Of a stretch of DNA of 64,000 nt, positions 51,632 to 62,474 are shown one piece after another. The notes under the pieces were generated by a model. That model was not told the DNA's origin. It worked only from the letters and a program-made list of their open reading frames with translations, and did not search any database. Numbering within the stretch: position 1 is the first letter of the stretch; each line of letters begins with the position of its first letter. The DNA comes from Buxus sempervirens (Eukaryota; Streptophyta; Magnoliopsida; Buxales; Buxaceae). Where the stretch lies: NCBI GenBank assembly GCA_947561395.2, contig OX387193.1, positions 30,002,276 through 30,066,275 on the forward strand, read 5' to 3'. A program made the position numbers and the translations under genes.

Positions 51632-54109
51632 TGTAAAACCTTGAATTTTTGAATATAGTAATATAATAAATAAATCTAAATATTGGATAATAAATTAGAT
51701 AAACTTGAAAAAAAATTAAGGAATAAAGAATTAATCCAAGTATTGGAGGATTAGCATTATGTTCCAAGTATGTATATATTAGTAATTAAATAAATGATAG
51801 TAATTACGAGTTATTGGGAATTGGAATAGTAATTTAAATTAATTATAGATTTGACTTTAATTAATAGTAATAGGAAAAGTGAAGAATTAATTTAGAATAA
51901 TTGGGAAAGTAAGTTAAATATGAAGTTTGGGAAAGATAGGTATTAATATAAGTGTGTATTATAGCTAAAAATACTATAGATAATAAATTTGGAAATTTTA
52001 GAAGAAATCCAATAGGTAGATATGAAATTATCAAGAGAAGGGTATTTTGGTCAATTCCTACTAACTATTGGTAAATAATTAAATAGATTAATTAAATTAT
52101 TCTTAGACTTGAGAAATTATGTTAGACCTAAGTTGGGTTTAAATTGCTTATTAATAATGATAGTTATAGCTTAATAAGTGGGAAAAGGGCATATTGGTAA
52201 TTATAGTTGATTAGGAGCCTTAAGTTGAGGAAAAGAGGAGTTTTGGGGAGTTTTTTAAAATATTTAAAAATTAGGGAAATAATTAGTACGAAAATTAGGA
52301 AAAATAAAAGTTTCTCTTATTTAGAATTAAAAGGAAAGAATTAGAAGGAGGAGTTGTGAAAGATTAGGAATCCCAGTGGGATTAGAAAATTTCCAAACCC
52401 TATTAGGACTTCTATTTTGGGTGAGCCTATAAAAGGGAGGCTTTAGAGAGGAGCTAGGGTTTCTTCTAATCAATTCATATAGAGGAAAATGAGGAGAAAA
52501 GAGGGCTCTCACGTTTGGAGAATATAGAGAGAGAAGGTGCTGCAGAAATTTTTGACTAGCGTTCATCAAAGTGCGATCTAGATTCCACCGTTGGATCGGC
52601 CTTAAATTTTGGGGTTCGATTCATGACTGGTGGAGCTTTAATCTGAACGATGGAGATGGTGTTTTGAGGTCTCTAGAGGGGTGCGGTAATAGCAGATTTC
52701 GGCTGTACCTTGAAGAGAAGGATTTTGCGTTTTGAGGTAAGTAGTAACACCCCGTTTTGTTTTATCGTTGCATGATTTTAGTTTTAAATATTTGAGTTTG
52801 ATCTGGAATTAATATATGATGATTTGAGATACCAAACCATTTATTTTATACAATAGATTTTGTGGGTCTAAATGATCTTAGATGGGGTTTATAAAATCTA
52901 TTAAGTATGCTTTCTAGTGTTGATTTTCTAAGATTTTGATTTAAATTTGTAGTAAATGTGTGCTTTGGTTTGTTTAGAATGATTTAATATGATTTATAGA
53001 TGATATTAGATGTGTTAGAAGTGGTTTGAATTGTTGGAATCATGATTTAAAAGATTAAAAGAGAAAAATTACAGAAATCGGATTTCCAGGTTTTGTCGCA
53101 ATTGGTTGAGCGCCTGACAGGTTGCTCGAGTGACCTTGTCAAGCATTTGACTTGTATTACTTCTATTATCGACCGCTCAACACGATCGCTTGAGCGCCCT
53201 ATTGAGTGCTTGTTTTATTTGTTTTGTTTTGGTAGATTGCTGGACACAAAGGGTTGAGTGCCCTGTTGAGCGTCCAACCTAGATTTTCTGATTTTGGGAA
53301 ATTTACCTAGAATTTGATTATAAAATAAAATTTTGGACAAATTCAACACATGTACAAATATGTCTTTGGTGCTTACGAGTTGTTTTTAGTGGCCGAATAA
53401 TTTTATTAAAATTACGTAGGATTTTGGGTATGTTTTACTAAAATAGGTCTTGTTTTGGTTTCAAAGAGAGTTCTGAGTTCCAAACTTTATTTTAAATTAA
53501 TTTGGTTGATTCTAACAATTGCAAAAATTAGATTTATATGTGTTTTAAGTTGTAGAATTGATCAGAAATTTTTTATACAATATTTGGGAATATTGAGCTT
53601 ATGATTTGGATTTTAAAAGCATTGAATACTCTAATATGCCATTACACACTATACGGTTTTATATGACTAATAAAGTATGGATTGAGTGTTTCTACATCGA
53701 TGAAGCTTATTTGAAGATTGATTCATGGTTTTAAGTATGTTTTTCTTTAAAGAGATTATCTTCGGTTTATAAAATGAATTTCTTATTTTATCTCTTGTGG
53801 TTGAGTTGATGTTGCCTTTTGTAGTTGAGTTGATGCTGCCTTTCTGTGGTTGAGTTGATGCAGCCTATTTCGGTAGAGATGTGTAATCCTCTACAGTATA
53901 GGTGTATATTCTCTTACAGTAGAGTCATGTATTCCCTGTGTAATACTGTGATTGAGGGTTATATTTGATATGCTATGGATGGCACTGTAGATTGTTTCCA
54001 CAATGGCTTGGTGGACAGATTTATTGATTATTTACTTGGTGGCAGATATGTGTATTACTTGCTTGGTGGTAGAGATTTATTATCTCCTTGGTGGGAGAAA
54101 TTGGTTTAC
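51632..54109 (+). mobile_element. Tekay-like LTR, 3' end lost
   Basis: It starts TGTAAAACCTTGAATTTTTG. TATAAAAGGGAGG box near 52428, CTCGAG/CTTGAGCG cluster at 53105-53276. It is interrupted at 54110 by another LTR; its remaining ~1 kb is not found beyond, so it was deleted. It is collinear with the 42426-51441 LTR over the TATA region. Confidence 0.75.
53800..54105. repeat. Minisatellites in LTR 51632-54109
   Basis: Three copies of a GTGGTTGAGTTGATG-TGCC phrase (53800-53866), and then about four CTTGGTGG-AGA phrases (54008-54097). Confidence 0.8.
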
Positions 54110-55345
54110 TGTAACGCCCCAACCCCGAGTCAATGCAAACTGGCATTTGACCCAAATCCGGTTCGCTACTGTAACAACCTGAATCCAGCTCAACAACCGA
54201 ATTCCAGATGCTACTGGGCCCATATCAAATAATCAACAATAATTAACCTGACTGAAGAATTAAAATAATCTATTTGCTATTAATAATCAAAGTGCAAAAT
54301 CATCAATGTGCAGAAGTGTAGTCTAACATCCTCATAAAGAAATAAATAACCATCTAATCCAGGTAATCAAGTCTGGTAATAATGAAAGGGTCACTAAACC
54401 TCTCAATCTCTCTAGTACATCAAAAACCAAGTAAATAATAAAATCAAATAGTCAAAGTACTAAAAAGTCCTCTTTCCTCGACCTCAGATCAAGTCAGGAT
54501 AATAATAATCCTCTGACGAAAAATCAGCAGGCTTACTCTGATAATCCCCACTAGGATCCCCCTCTCGCGTATCAGCTGAAAAATAACATAAAGAAGTAGG
54601 GTGAGATACGAATATCTCAGTAGGCAACACATGCATGCTATAAATAGTTCATAAATATTAAAATAGATGTTCATACTCGAATAAGCAGTCTTGAGTAAAC
54701 AGGCTCGTATAAACATTCATATCGATCATGGAATACAAATCAGCATATAAAACAGTTTAAGTATCAGTGAACAATATTATGTATATCAAAGATCATGATT
54801 CAAAAATCAATAACATAATCCAATATAAAACCGGGATGTACTAAACAGTCACATCCAGCCATAGCATCCAATACATGCGTCCAGCATGTGAACAATATCA
54901 TAAGTAAGTGTTTGTGATCTCAGTATCATTGTAGGACTCACAAGGAAAGATACATGTTTGAGATGACTCTCAACCATATACTATACCATCATGCGGCTTA
55001 TGGGCGACGCTACTAATGATACTCAAACCCGTGAACATCACCTTAGATAAGAGCTGTAGTCATCGACTTATTGCACACAACTCAACCGAGTTGGCATGAA
55101 CCATCGGCATGCAGCATCGAAATCAATATATGGAGATGGTCGCTTATCCACATGTACAGGGAATCACCAGTGAAGCACCGGGGTGTCTCTCCAGACATAA
55201 GACCCTCCAGAGCAAATCAACTTGCAAAGGAAGCGCATTCGCACTAGGGAGTAACTCAACGCAAATGAAATATCCCTTAGCTATCTAGCCAAAATTATGG
55301 ATCTATAACCAGCTATGCCCACTAGACAATCAAAAATCCCTAAGG
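54110..55345 (-). mobile_element. Tekay-like LTR (family D relative), far end lost
   Basis: It starts TGTAACGCCCCAACCCCG, with the repeated end TGTAACAACC 60 bp inside as in the two family D copies. The TGAGATA..TATCTCA hairpin module lies at 54575-54625 and a TATGGATC word near 55297. Homology to the other copies fades near 55345 and no TTTTACA terminus follows. Confidence 0.75.
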
Positions 55346-55769
55346 ACTAATATTTCTGTAAGTAATAGTGCCTAACGGCATATAATGGTTAAATCTGTAA
55401 TTTCTTTCATTATCGGGTTAACTGGGTTCCAATTCTGATATGGAAATCCTTTATATCATATTCTGGTTATCAATATAAATTTACACGTCTCTTAGTTAAT
55501 TATCTCAAATTTATAAGTCTGATTCTCACAAAACTTAGGTTTTCCCATTTATTGTCTCTCTGGTTGTTCTAACTTCCAACTTGACCTTGATCTCAGTAGC
55601 GGTTGGGCTGTTGGGTTTGTTCCGTCCAGTGATCCCACGTTTGCAAGATCTAAACCGCTTTGCTCTTTTTGGCCACATGTAATTAAATGTGTCATTTTCA
55701 CAGAATACAGCCTTCATATTGCCACGTGGAAATATCTTGTTGGCCGGGTTACAATAGCTTTAAATAGTA
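55346..55769. other. Unassigned 424 bp between truncated LTR and array II
   Basis: No gene or terminus is recognised. It ends in GGCCGGGTTACA near 55752 and then an AT-rich join to the tandem array. It probably spans a deletion junction. Confidence 0.4.
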
Positions 55770-56167
55770 AAAAATAAGCGCTATGTGTTCCACTTGTATC
55801 TCACTCGAAAAAGCTCACAAATAATGGGATACGGTCAACCCAAGGGAGAGATAGAGGCCTATATGAGGCATGATACAAGCGCGCTATATTATGCTTGTAT
55901 ATTGCTAAAAAATTGCATAAATAATTGCATACATTTGATCCAAGGGAAGGATACAAGTACATATGAGATGAACACAAACCCTCTACAATGTGCTTGTATC
56001 TCACTAAAAAAAGTAGACAAATAATTGGATATGATCGAACCAAGGGAGACACATATACCCTGGGATGCAAGCACAACACTCTCATAAAAAAACGTACAAA
56101 TAATTGGATACAATTAAACCAAGGGACGGATATAAATACATATAAGGTGGGATACAAGCGCACTGTG
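55770..56167 (-). repeat. Tandem array of ~100-bp units, left part of array II
   Basis: About four units in the orientation opposite to array I (TTGTATCTCACT, AAATAATTGGATACGATC, CCAAGGGAGG, GGGATACAAGCGCA). It breaks at the TSD-like CTGTG and resumes at 62475. Confidence 0.88.
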
Positions 56168-57240
56168 TGTAACGACCCAACCTAGTGAGGTATTGTCCGC
56201 TTTGGGCCTAAGCCTGCACTTCACTGCATATACCATTTCCTTGACACCTGATTTAATTTCCATCCTTTTAAACACATCCAACAACTTATAAATCATTCAA
56301 ACAATGCTTCTAAATTCTCTCGAATTTAATTTAATCAAGATTTATAAAACTCAAAGATCAAACTCAAAGATCAAACGTCCAATCATTCAAACAGAAAATG
56401 GCACTTTCGTTTAATTCAAATCTAGATCTTTAGATGTCACAAATCATACTAAAACATGATAAAACGAAGGTGCTACTTGCCTGAAATTCTCTGAGATCTA
56501 ATTCCACAGAAATCTGAAATAGTCGAACGGATTCCTCATTTTCAGAACTCCTTTGACGAACGCTGTAGTTGCAGAAATTTCTATTAAAACACTTGATCTA
56601 ATACCTCCACAAATTTAGAAGTAAAACCTAATAAAAATTCGTTTAAAACCGTCACCTAATTGATCCTTACCTGATCTGAACTGCTTGGACGAATTCTGAT
56701 ATGATCAAACGAAATTCTCCTACGAACAGAGCACTTCCTCTTCACCTCTCTTCCTTTAGATTCAAAGCCTAAACTCACATCTGTAGATCAGATTTTTTTC
56801 TCAGATTTTGATTAATCTTCTGCTGTTCCACTTTTCTCTAGCAACCAAATGGGACTCCAAACATCCTCTCCCCCAGCAACCAAATGGGACTCTAAACGTC
56901 CACTTCCCCAGCAGCAATGTAATTCCAAACACCACATGCTCTCTCAAACTCTTCAAATCCCTCATTATGATCCCATATCGTGATCTCCACCAAACTCCCT
57001 ACACTAGCACTCTTATGTGTTTATTTTCTCCAGCATGCCACATCATCAAACCACCACAAAACAATCCAATAAAAATTAAATAATGCTTCTTATCTTTATA
57101 AACAGAATTTTCCACCCGGATTCACTCGAGAACTCTAGTTTGACCACTTAATCTCCTTTTCTGAACTTTCCATCAATTAAAACAATTAATAATCCCTAAA
57201 ATCAAAATTTTAATTATTATTAAAAATTTGGGATTTTATG
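56168..57240 (-). mobile_element. Reversed LTR next to a gypsy-type polypurine tract
   Basis: On the minus strand the sequence AATTTCGAGGACAAAATTTT, then a GGAAGGGAGA tract, precedes ACATAAAATCCCAAATTTTT at 57240. This is the usual end of pol and start of LTR in plant Ty3/gypsy elements (TG mutated to CA). The LTR then runs to GGTTGGGTCGTTACA at 56168. Confidence 0.65.
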
Positions 57241-58620
57241 TTCTCCCTTCCTTCAAAAAAATTTTGTCCTCGAAATTTAAGATAAGACGGGGGAAGCCAA
57301 AATCTGGACACTTCTTCATCTCATCTTTTCCTTCCCAAGCAGCACTTGCTCTTGCCAATCCGATATTTGAACCGACTTCTATTTAGTATTAATCCACAGG
57401 TCTTTGCATTATCCAGCACATGGGCCTTGCCTCTGAGCCTCAATGAACTATCTTTATAATCAAAATCTTTGATAGCCTCATCTCCTTTCTCCACTAAATT
57501 CTGGCCTTAAATCTGAACTGGATACTTTGGCTCTCCCAAATATGTTGGATCAACTAGACAACCATTATCTTGCAAAAGACAAGACCAATTTCTAATAGCA
57601 TCCACCCAACTGCAACAACTGACCTTAAATGTAATTAAAGTAGTTATCTGCTCATGAGCAACACCTCTACGACTTTAATGACAATATATATATATATATA
57701 TATATTTATAATGACTAGGATTCCTTGAGAAAAATAATAATGAAAGGTAAGATTTAAATTATAATATCGTCATGATTCCCTCCGACTCCTCTAACATATT
57801 AAGATTTCACTAGAAATAAAATATATCACCAACTTTTGAAATTTGGCAATATCCCAAACCTTACCTCCATAAAACAATGCCACCAAACTTAAATACCACC
57901 ACTATAGCTGTTGGCTCAGAATTATAATTGAGTGATTTCTCCCTTGAAATGCGATAATCATAAAGCATGAATTTCTATTCTTTCCTGCTGCATCCACATG
58001 GCCCAAACTTTCTCACAAGGCATTCCATTAAACATAGAAATCCTCACTACCATAAGCACTACCAAAATTGAGGTGGTAGACAAATGTGGTTTCATTTCCT
58101 GGAAATTACTCTCATATCCATCACCTAACATATTCTCCATAACCTTCATTTTCAAGAACAATGGAGATTGCAATCCGAGAGAAATTATTTATAATCTCTC
58201 ATCATGATTTCCTCGTGGAGGTATGCCCCTCCAACTCTTATAGTCAATTTCCTCAACTTTTATCCTATAAAGATGATACCTCTAAAATTTTAATGAAACC
58301 ATTATGTCTACCAACAACGAATCCTAACCGAGAAAATGATTCTCGCATGCTCTCCTCTTCTAAATTTAATTCTTCTTCAACTTCAAATCAACAACATCAG
58401 GTTGGAGTAATTCTTTCCCTCTCCTTCTCTCTAGATCTGTTAACCATATCATAACCTTTATTTCCACTCACTTCTTATTAGCCATGTGTGGCTAATCTAA
58501 GATAAATTATATTCACTTGTTTTAAAGCCTAAAACTAGTTCTAAGTATCTATAATAGTTGCTAGCAGTAGTTTAATATAATTGGGAGATGAGAAATCCCT
58601 ACAATTGAAATTTGGAAGAA
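57241..58620 (-). mobile_element. Decayed retroelement internal remnant
   Basis: It starts with the polypurine tract region. Short antisense frames remain but no domain is recognisable. An AT microsatellite lies at 57684-57706. Extent and identity are uncertain. Confidence 0.35.
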
Positions 58621-60369
58621 TCAAATGGTATCGGAGTTGGGTCCGGGTCCAGTAGTCCGTGGCTGATGTGGCTCCTCGCGTTGCCCGTAGGAGGTAGTTG
58701 GATTGACGAGGGTGGGCCCATGAGGGGTTGGTAGGCTTCTAGGTGGCCACTGCATGGGGACATGCAGCTCTAAAGGGGGGAGATTGTGATATCTTGATCC
58801 CACATTGGAAACGGATGAATACCCAGTATGGTATAAGAGTCAGGGAGAATACTCTAACTAGCGAGACGCCTTTTGAGGACAAAACCTTGCGGGTTTAGGC
58901 CCAAAGCGGACAATACCTCGCTGGGTTGGGTTGTTACAAATGGTATCAGAGCTGGATCTGGGTTGTGAAACCCCGTTCCAATATCCCTAGCATACCCTGA
59001 TCAGTGAACTTGATGTGTAGGTGAAGCTGGAGAAGCTCAGGCCTAAAGCCAGTCAAAGTGGCTAAGCCCCGGCTTGTTAGTGACCCTTGAGGGTGAGCAA
59101 CTTCTATTTGGTTAAATGAGATTCCCTAAGTGAGGAAATAGCTAAGTGTTGTTTGGTTATGTGCAATATAGGAGGAGAGTGGCAAACTTGTAAAATGTGG
59201 AGTCTTGAGGGAAATCACTTAAGAGAAAATAGCCCAAAAGAATGCCATACACGACCAAACCTTTCCCCTAACCCTTTCTTCCTCTCCTTTTCTCCCACTC
59301 TCTCATTTCCTCTCCCATTTTTTCATCATCTTCCCCATTTTTGTCCCCATTCGTTTCTAAACCCATTGGAGGTGCTAGCTTGCAAGAAAAGAAAAGAAGC
59401 CAAAGGAAGTGATTTTCGTTTGGGGTTTGGAGCTTGGAGATTGGTGTAACGAGCATCCAAGCAAGCAAGGAGCTATTCGTGAGTTGCATTAGAAGCTAGG
59501 AAGCTTGCTCAAGTGTTTACAAGAGGTAAGCAACCCCACCCCAACCTTATTTTCCCAATTTCGGCCAAAATCGCATGTTTAGATGAATGTTAGGGTTGAG
59601 ATGTGAAAACGAGTTCTAGGCCAAATGGGAGGGATTTCTTTGAGGGGTTTTGTTGATAGTAGATAACTACACATGCTAAGAGCAATTTAGAGCCCAAAAA
59701 CACCCAGAACAAGTGAGATTTGAGAAAATCCCCAAAACCCCAAAAGTCAGATTTCGCGAGCTGCTGAGAAAACCTAGCCACCAGAGCAGCCGCTCGAGTG
59801 CAGCATCGAGTGGTAGTTTAGGTAGTTTTAGGAAGTGATTTAAGTCATGGCCGCTCGAGTGACTGTTTTAGCAATTGTCTTAATAGAGAAACCCGAGAAC
59901 TAATTCCTGGCTGCTTGAAGCAGGCTCGAGCGAACCATCGAGCGCCATTACCAGAATTTCCATATTTTGCATTTTTAGCCTAGATTGAACAACCATTTGT
60001 TTTTATTCAAATCCAACCTATGTATAAGTGAGAGTGAAGTGTCTAGGAGGTGTTCCAACTGGAAGTATCTCAAAATTCCAAATAACAAGGATTTTGGGTA
60101 CGTTTTGCCAAAGAAGGTCATAGAAAGAGTTTCTGTGTCAGGTTACTACAGAAATAGGATAACTTGATTCTTTCACTTCAAACACTTTCCAAATAACCCT
60201 TAGAAGTAGAAATCAAGAACCAAAACCAAGTTATACAAGTATCAAAAGAGATGAGGCATAGGTTGCCCCAAAAGAGTCATGAAATGTAGAATTTCTAGAA
60301 AACCAAACCCTTACCATTGACCATCAATGTGAGTACACCACCCATGACCAGATGGGCTTCGGCCTGGTA

Positions 60370-61085
60370 TTTTACACAGTATGTAGGGCATTGGGCCCGT
60401 ATTACACTTGACGTGAGTTACACGATAATGAGGGCATTGGCCCGTATTACATTTGTACCACTCCAAGGGCTTTTGCCCATTATTTGCAATATGAGACAAA
60501 AGGGCAGTGGACCATGGTTATTGACACTGAGAGGAGGGCAGTGGCCCCAATGACATTGAGATGCTTTGAGTAGAGGGCATGGCCCAAGATTGACTCGGGT
60601 AAGGCCGTGGGCTACCCTTGAGCATTTTCCATGCAAGTGTGCATGAGGTATTGATATGGATGATTGACCAGTAAGTCTTGGTAGGTTGTGAGTGGTTCAT
60701 CTCAGTTGGGGTAGTGGACCGTTGTTTCTCCTAACTTGGAGATAGAGAACTAGCATCCTCCACTCAAGCTTGGATATATTTGATTTATTATTATTCCGTA
60801 CTTTGTTGTTATACTTGTTGTGAAATGGATAAATAAACACATCAGCATAATGAACCCTTAAGTTATGGATCCATAGACTTAAACAGGAATGTTTGTATAT
60901 ATATGCCATGGCCAGTGGTTCTTGTTACTGTACTGTTCTATATTGTGATATCATATCGGCACCAGCATCATTGGTGGCTGATGCCCACTTGCTACAGGGA
61001 ATTGGCAATGGATGCCTGTACGTCAAAGGGAATCGGCATATGGATGCCTACGTCAAGGGGAATCGGTGTAGATGCCTAGCCACCA
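60370..61085. repeat. Minisatellites in LTR 58964-62181
   Basis: GGGCATTGG(G)CCCGTATTAC phrases near 60385 and 60430. Then come three GGGAATYGG-TGGATGCCT phrases at about 60998-61080. Confidence 0.7.
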
Positions 61086-61571
61086 CGTGGAATTGGTGAA
61101 GCTAGATGGGGCCATGTGTAGTATATATAAACATCCTAGATAACAAGTGATAATGTTGAATACGTAATTGCTATTAAATGGATTACCTATACATTGAAGC
61201 ACATGCATGCACAATTGTATGACACCAAGATGCCGTGGATTTTGTAGTATTAGAACTACCCGCATGTCATGGTTTATCGAAAGATATTTGCATAAACTGT
61301 GTTTTCACCGATTCATGCATGTGTTGCTTACTGAGACATTCATCTCACAGTTGCTTCCTATCTTATTTTTCAGATCCATCGACGTCCGGTGTGAAGGACC
61401 AAGCTGGGGGTAGAGGCAAATAAAAGGCCATCGGGTATAGAGAGGAAGACTACTATAGGCCTTAGGATTTCCTTTTGTTTATACTTGTATAGTTTCGAAT
61501 TGTAAAACCTATACATCGAGAGGAGTGATTAGTCACCCAATATTTTTGTAACTAAACTCTTGTGTCTTATT

Positions 61572-61990
61572 CAAGGATCGACTTTTCGCGATTCGTGGTG
61601 CGCCGCTAGGTGGCCGAAACGAAATTTGGGCGAAATTTGGGCGAAATTCGGTCGAAATGGTCCGAAATGGTCGAAAACAAGTTTTTAGCGAAATTGGCGG
61701 CGTGCCGCCGAAATGCCATTTTTGAAAAAAAAAACATAAATAAAGTAGACAAACATACCAATTAGCGAAATTTTCGGCGTGCCAAAATTTCTCCAGAATT
61801 AGCAAAATTCTGGAGAACTGTTGGCGAAATGTTGGCGAAATGGCGAAATTGGCGAAATTTTCGGCGTGCCGGCGAAAAGCCAGCGAAACGCAGGCAGGAC
61901 CATTTCGAGGTCATTTTTCGTGCCGCTGACCTACCGAAATCCGAAATTTCGGCGGCACCTCGCGAGGTGCCGCCGAAATGGCAAACCTTG
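61572..61990. mobile_element. 419-bp hAT-like MITE built of GGCGAAAT / ATTTCGGC words
   Basis: A perfect 8-bp TSD GTCTTATT flanks it (61564-61571, 61991-61998). Termini are CAAGG...CCTTG, as in 11251-11425. Most of the interior is variants of GGCGAAATT and its complement, with a large self-complementary end near 61940-61975 (CCGAAATTTCGGCGG, CCTCGCGAGG). Confidence 0.8.
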
Positions 61991-62474
61991 GTCTTATTTC
62001 AATTCCTTCATATATATATGGAACACACTTTTGATATGCGCATGTATAAACTATTTGTACTTGCACTTGTATAGAAAAAGGATTTAAAATCCTTCGTGTT
62101 TTGTTAAGTATAATGGCTCACTTGCCACGGTCTGGGACGGGTTGTGCCTTGGAGGGGTAGACCTGGTTCCGGGTCGTGACACGGGTCCAGTAGTTCGTGA
62201 CTGATGTGGGTCCTGGCGTTGCCCGTAGGAGGTGGTTGGACCGACGAGGGCAGGCCCATGAGGGGCTAGCAGGCTTCTAGGTGGCCATTGCACGGGGACG
62301 TGTAGCTCTAAGGGGGGAGATTGTGATATCCCGATCCCACATTGGAAATGGATGAATACCCGTATGGTATAAGAGTCAGGGAAAACACTCTAACTAACGA
62401 GGTGCCTTTTGAGGACAAAACCATGCCGGTTTAGGCCCAAAGCGGACAATACCTCGCTGGGTTGGGTTGTTACA

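Larger units (their letters stand above)
58964..62181 (+). mobile_element. Solo LTR nested in the TRIM internal region
   Basis: It starts TGTGAAACCCCG and ends CCGGGTCGTGACA, with flanks TGGGT (58959-58963) and CGGGT (62182-62186). Precise removal restores the TRIM internal sequence seen at 58626-58784. It carries a CTCGAG cluster (59789-59945), TATGGATCCATAG near 60864 and the hairpin plus TTTTTCAG module ending 61373. It hosts the MITE 61572-61990. Confidence 0.85.
56168..62474. mobile_element. 6.3-kb composite insertion splitting array II
   Basis: The left end TGTAACGACCCAACC and the right end GGTTGGGTTGTTACA are inverted copies of one ~46-bp sequence containing GGCCCAAAGCGGACAATACC. The flanks CTGTG (56163-56167) and ATGTG (62475-62479) form a 5-bp duplication with one mismatch. 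Removing the block rejoins a normal array unit. It contains a reversed LTR (56168-57240), reversed retroelement remnant (57241-58620), TRIM-like repeats and a nested solo LTR. Confidence 0.75.
58626..62474 (+). mobile_element. TRIM-like element in tandem (INT-LTR-INT-LTR)
   Basis: Two ~153-bp LTRs (58785-58938 and 62322-62474) start TGTGATATC and end TTGGGTTGTTACA. After the first, AA then TGGTATCAGAGC (58941-58952) is the initiator-Met primer-binding site; before each LTR is a purine tract (AAGGGGGGAGA). The internal region is only ~160 bp (58626-58784), repeated around the nested solo LTR as 58939-58963 plus 62187-62321. There are no genes. The size and layout fit TRIM elements, which often form such tandems. 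Confidence 0.8.

Noticed and set aside
58787..58938. Cassandra-type TRIM with 5S rRNA promoter
   Set aside because: The LTR is of TRIM size with Met primer site, but I see no 5S-derived sequence.
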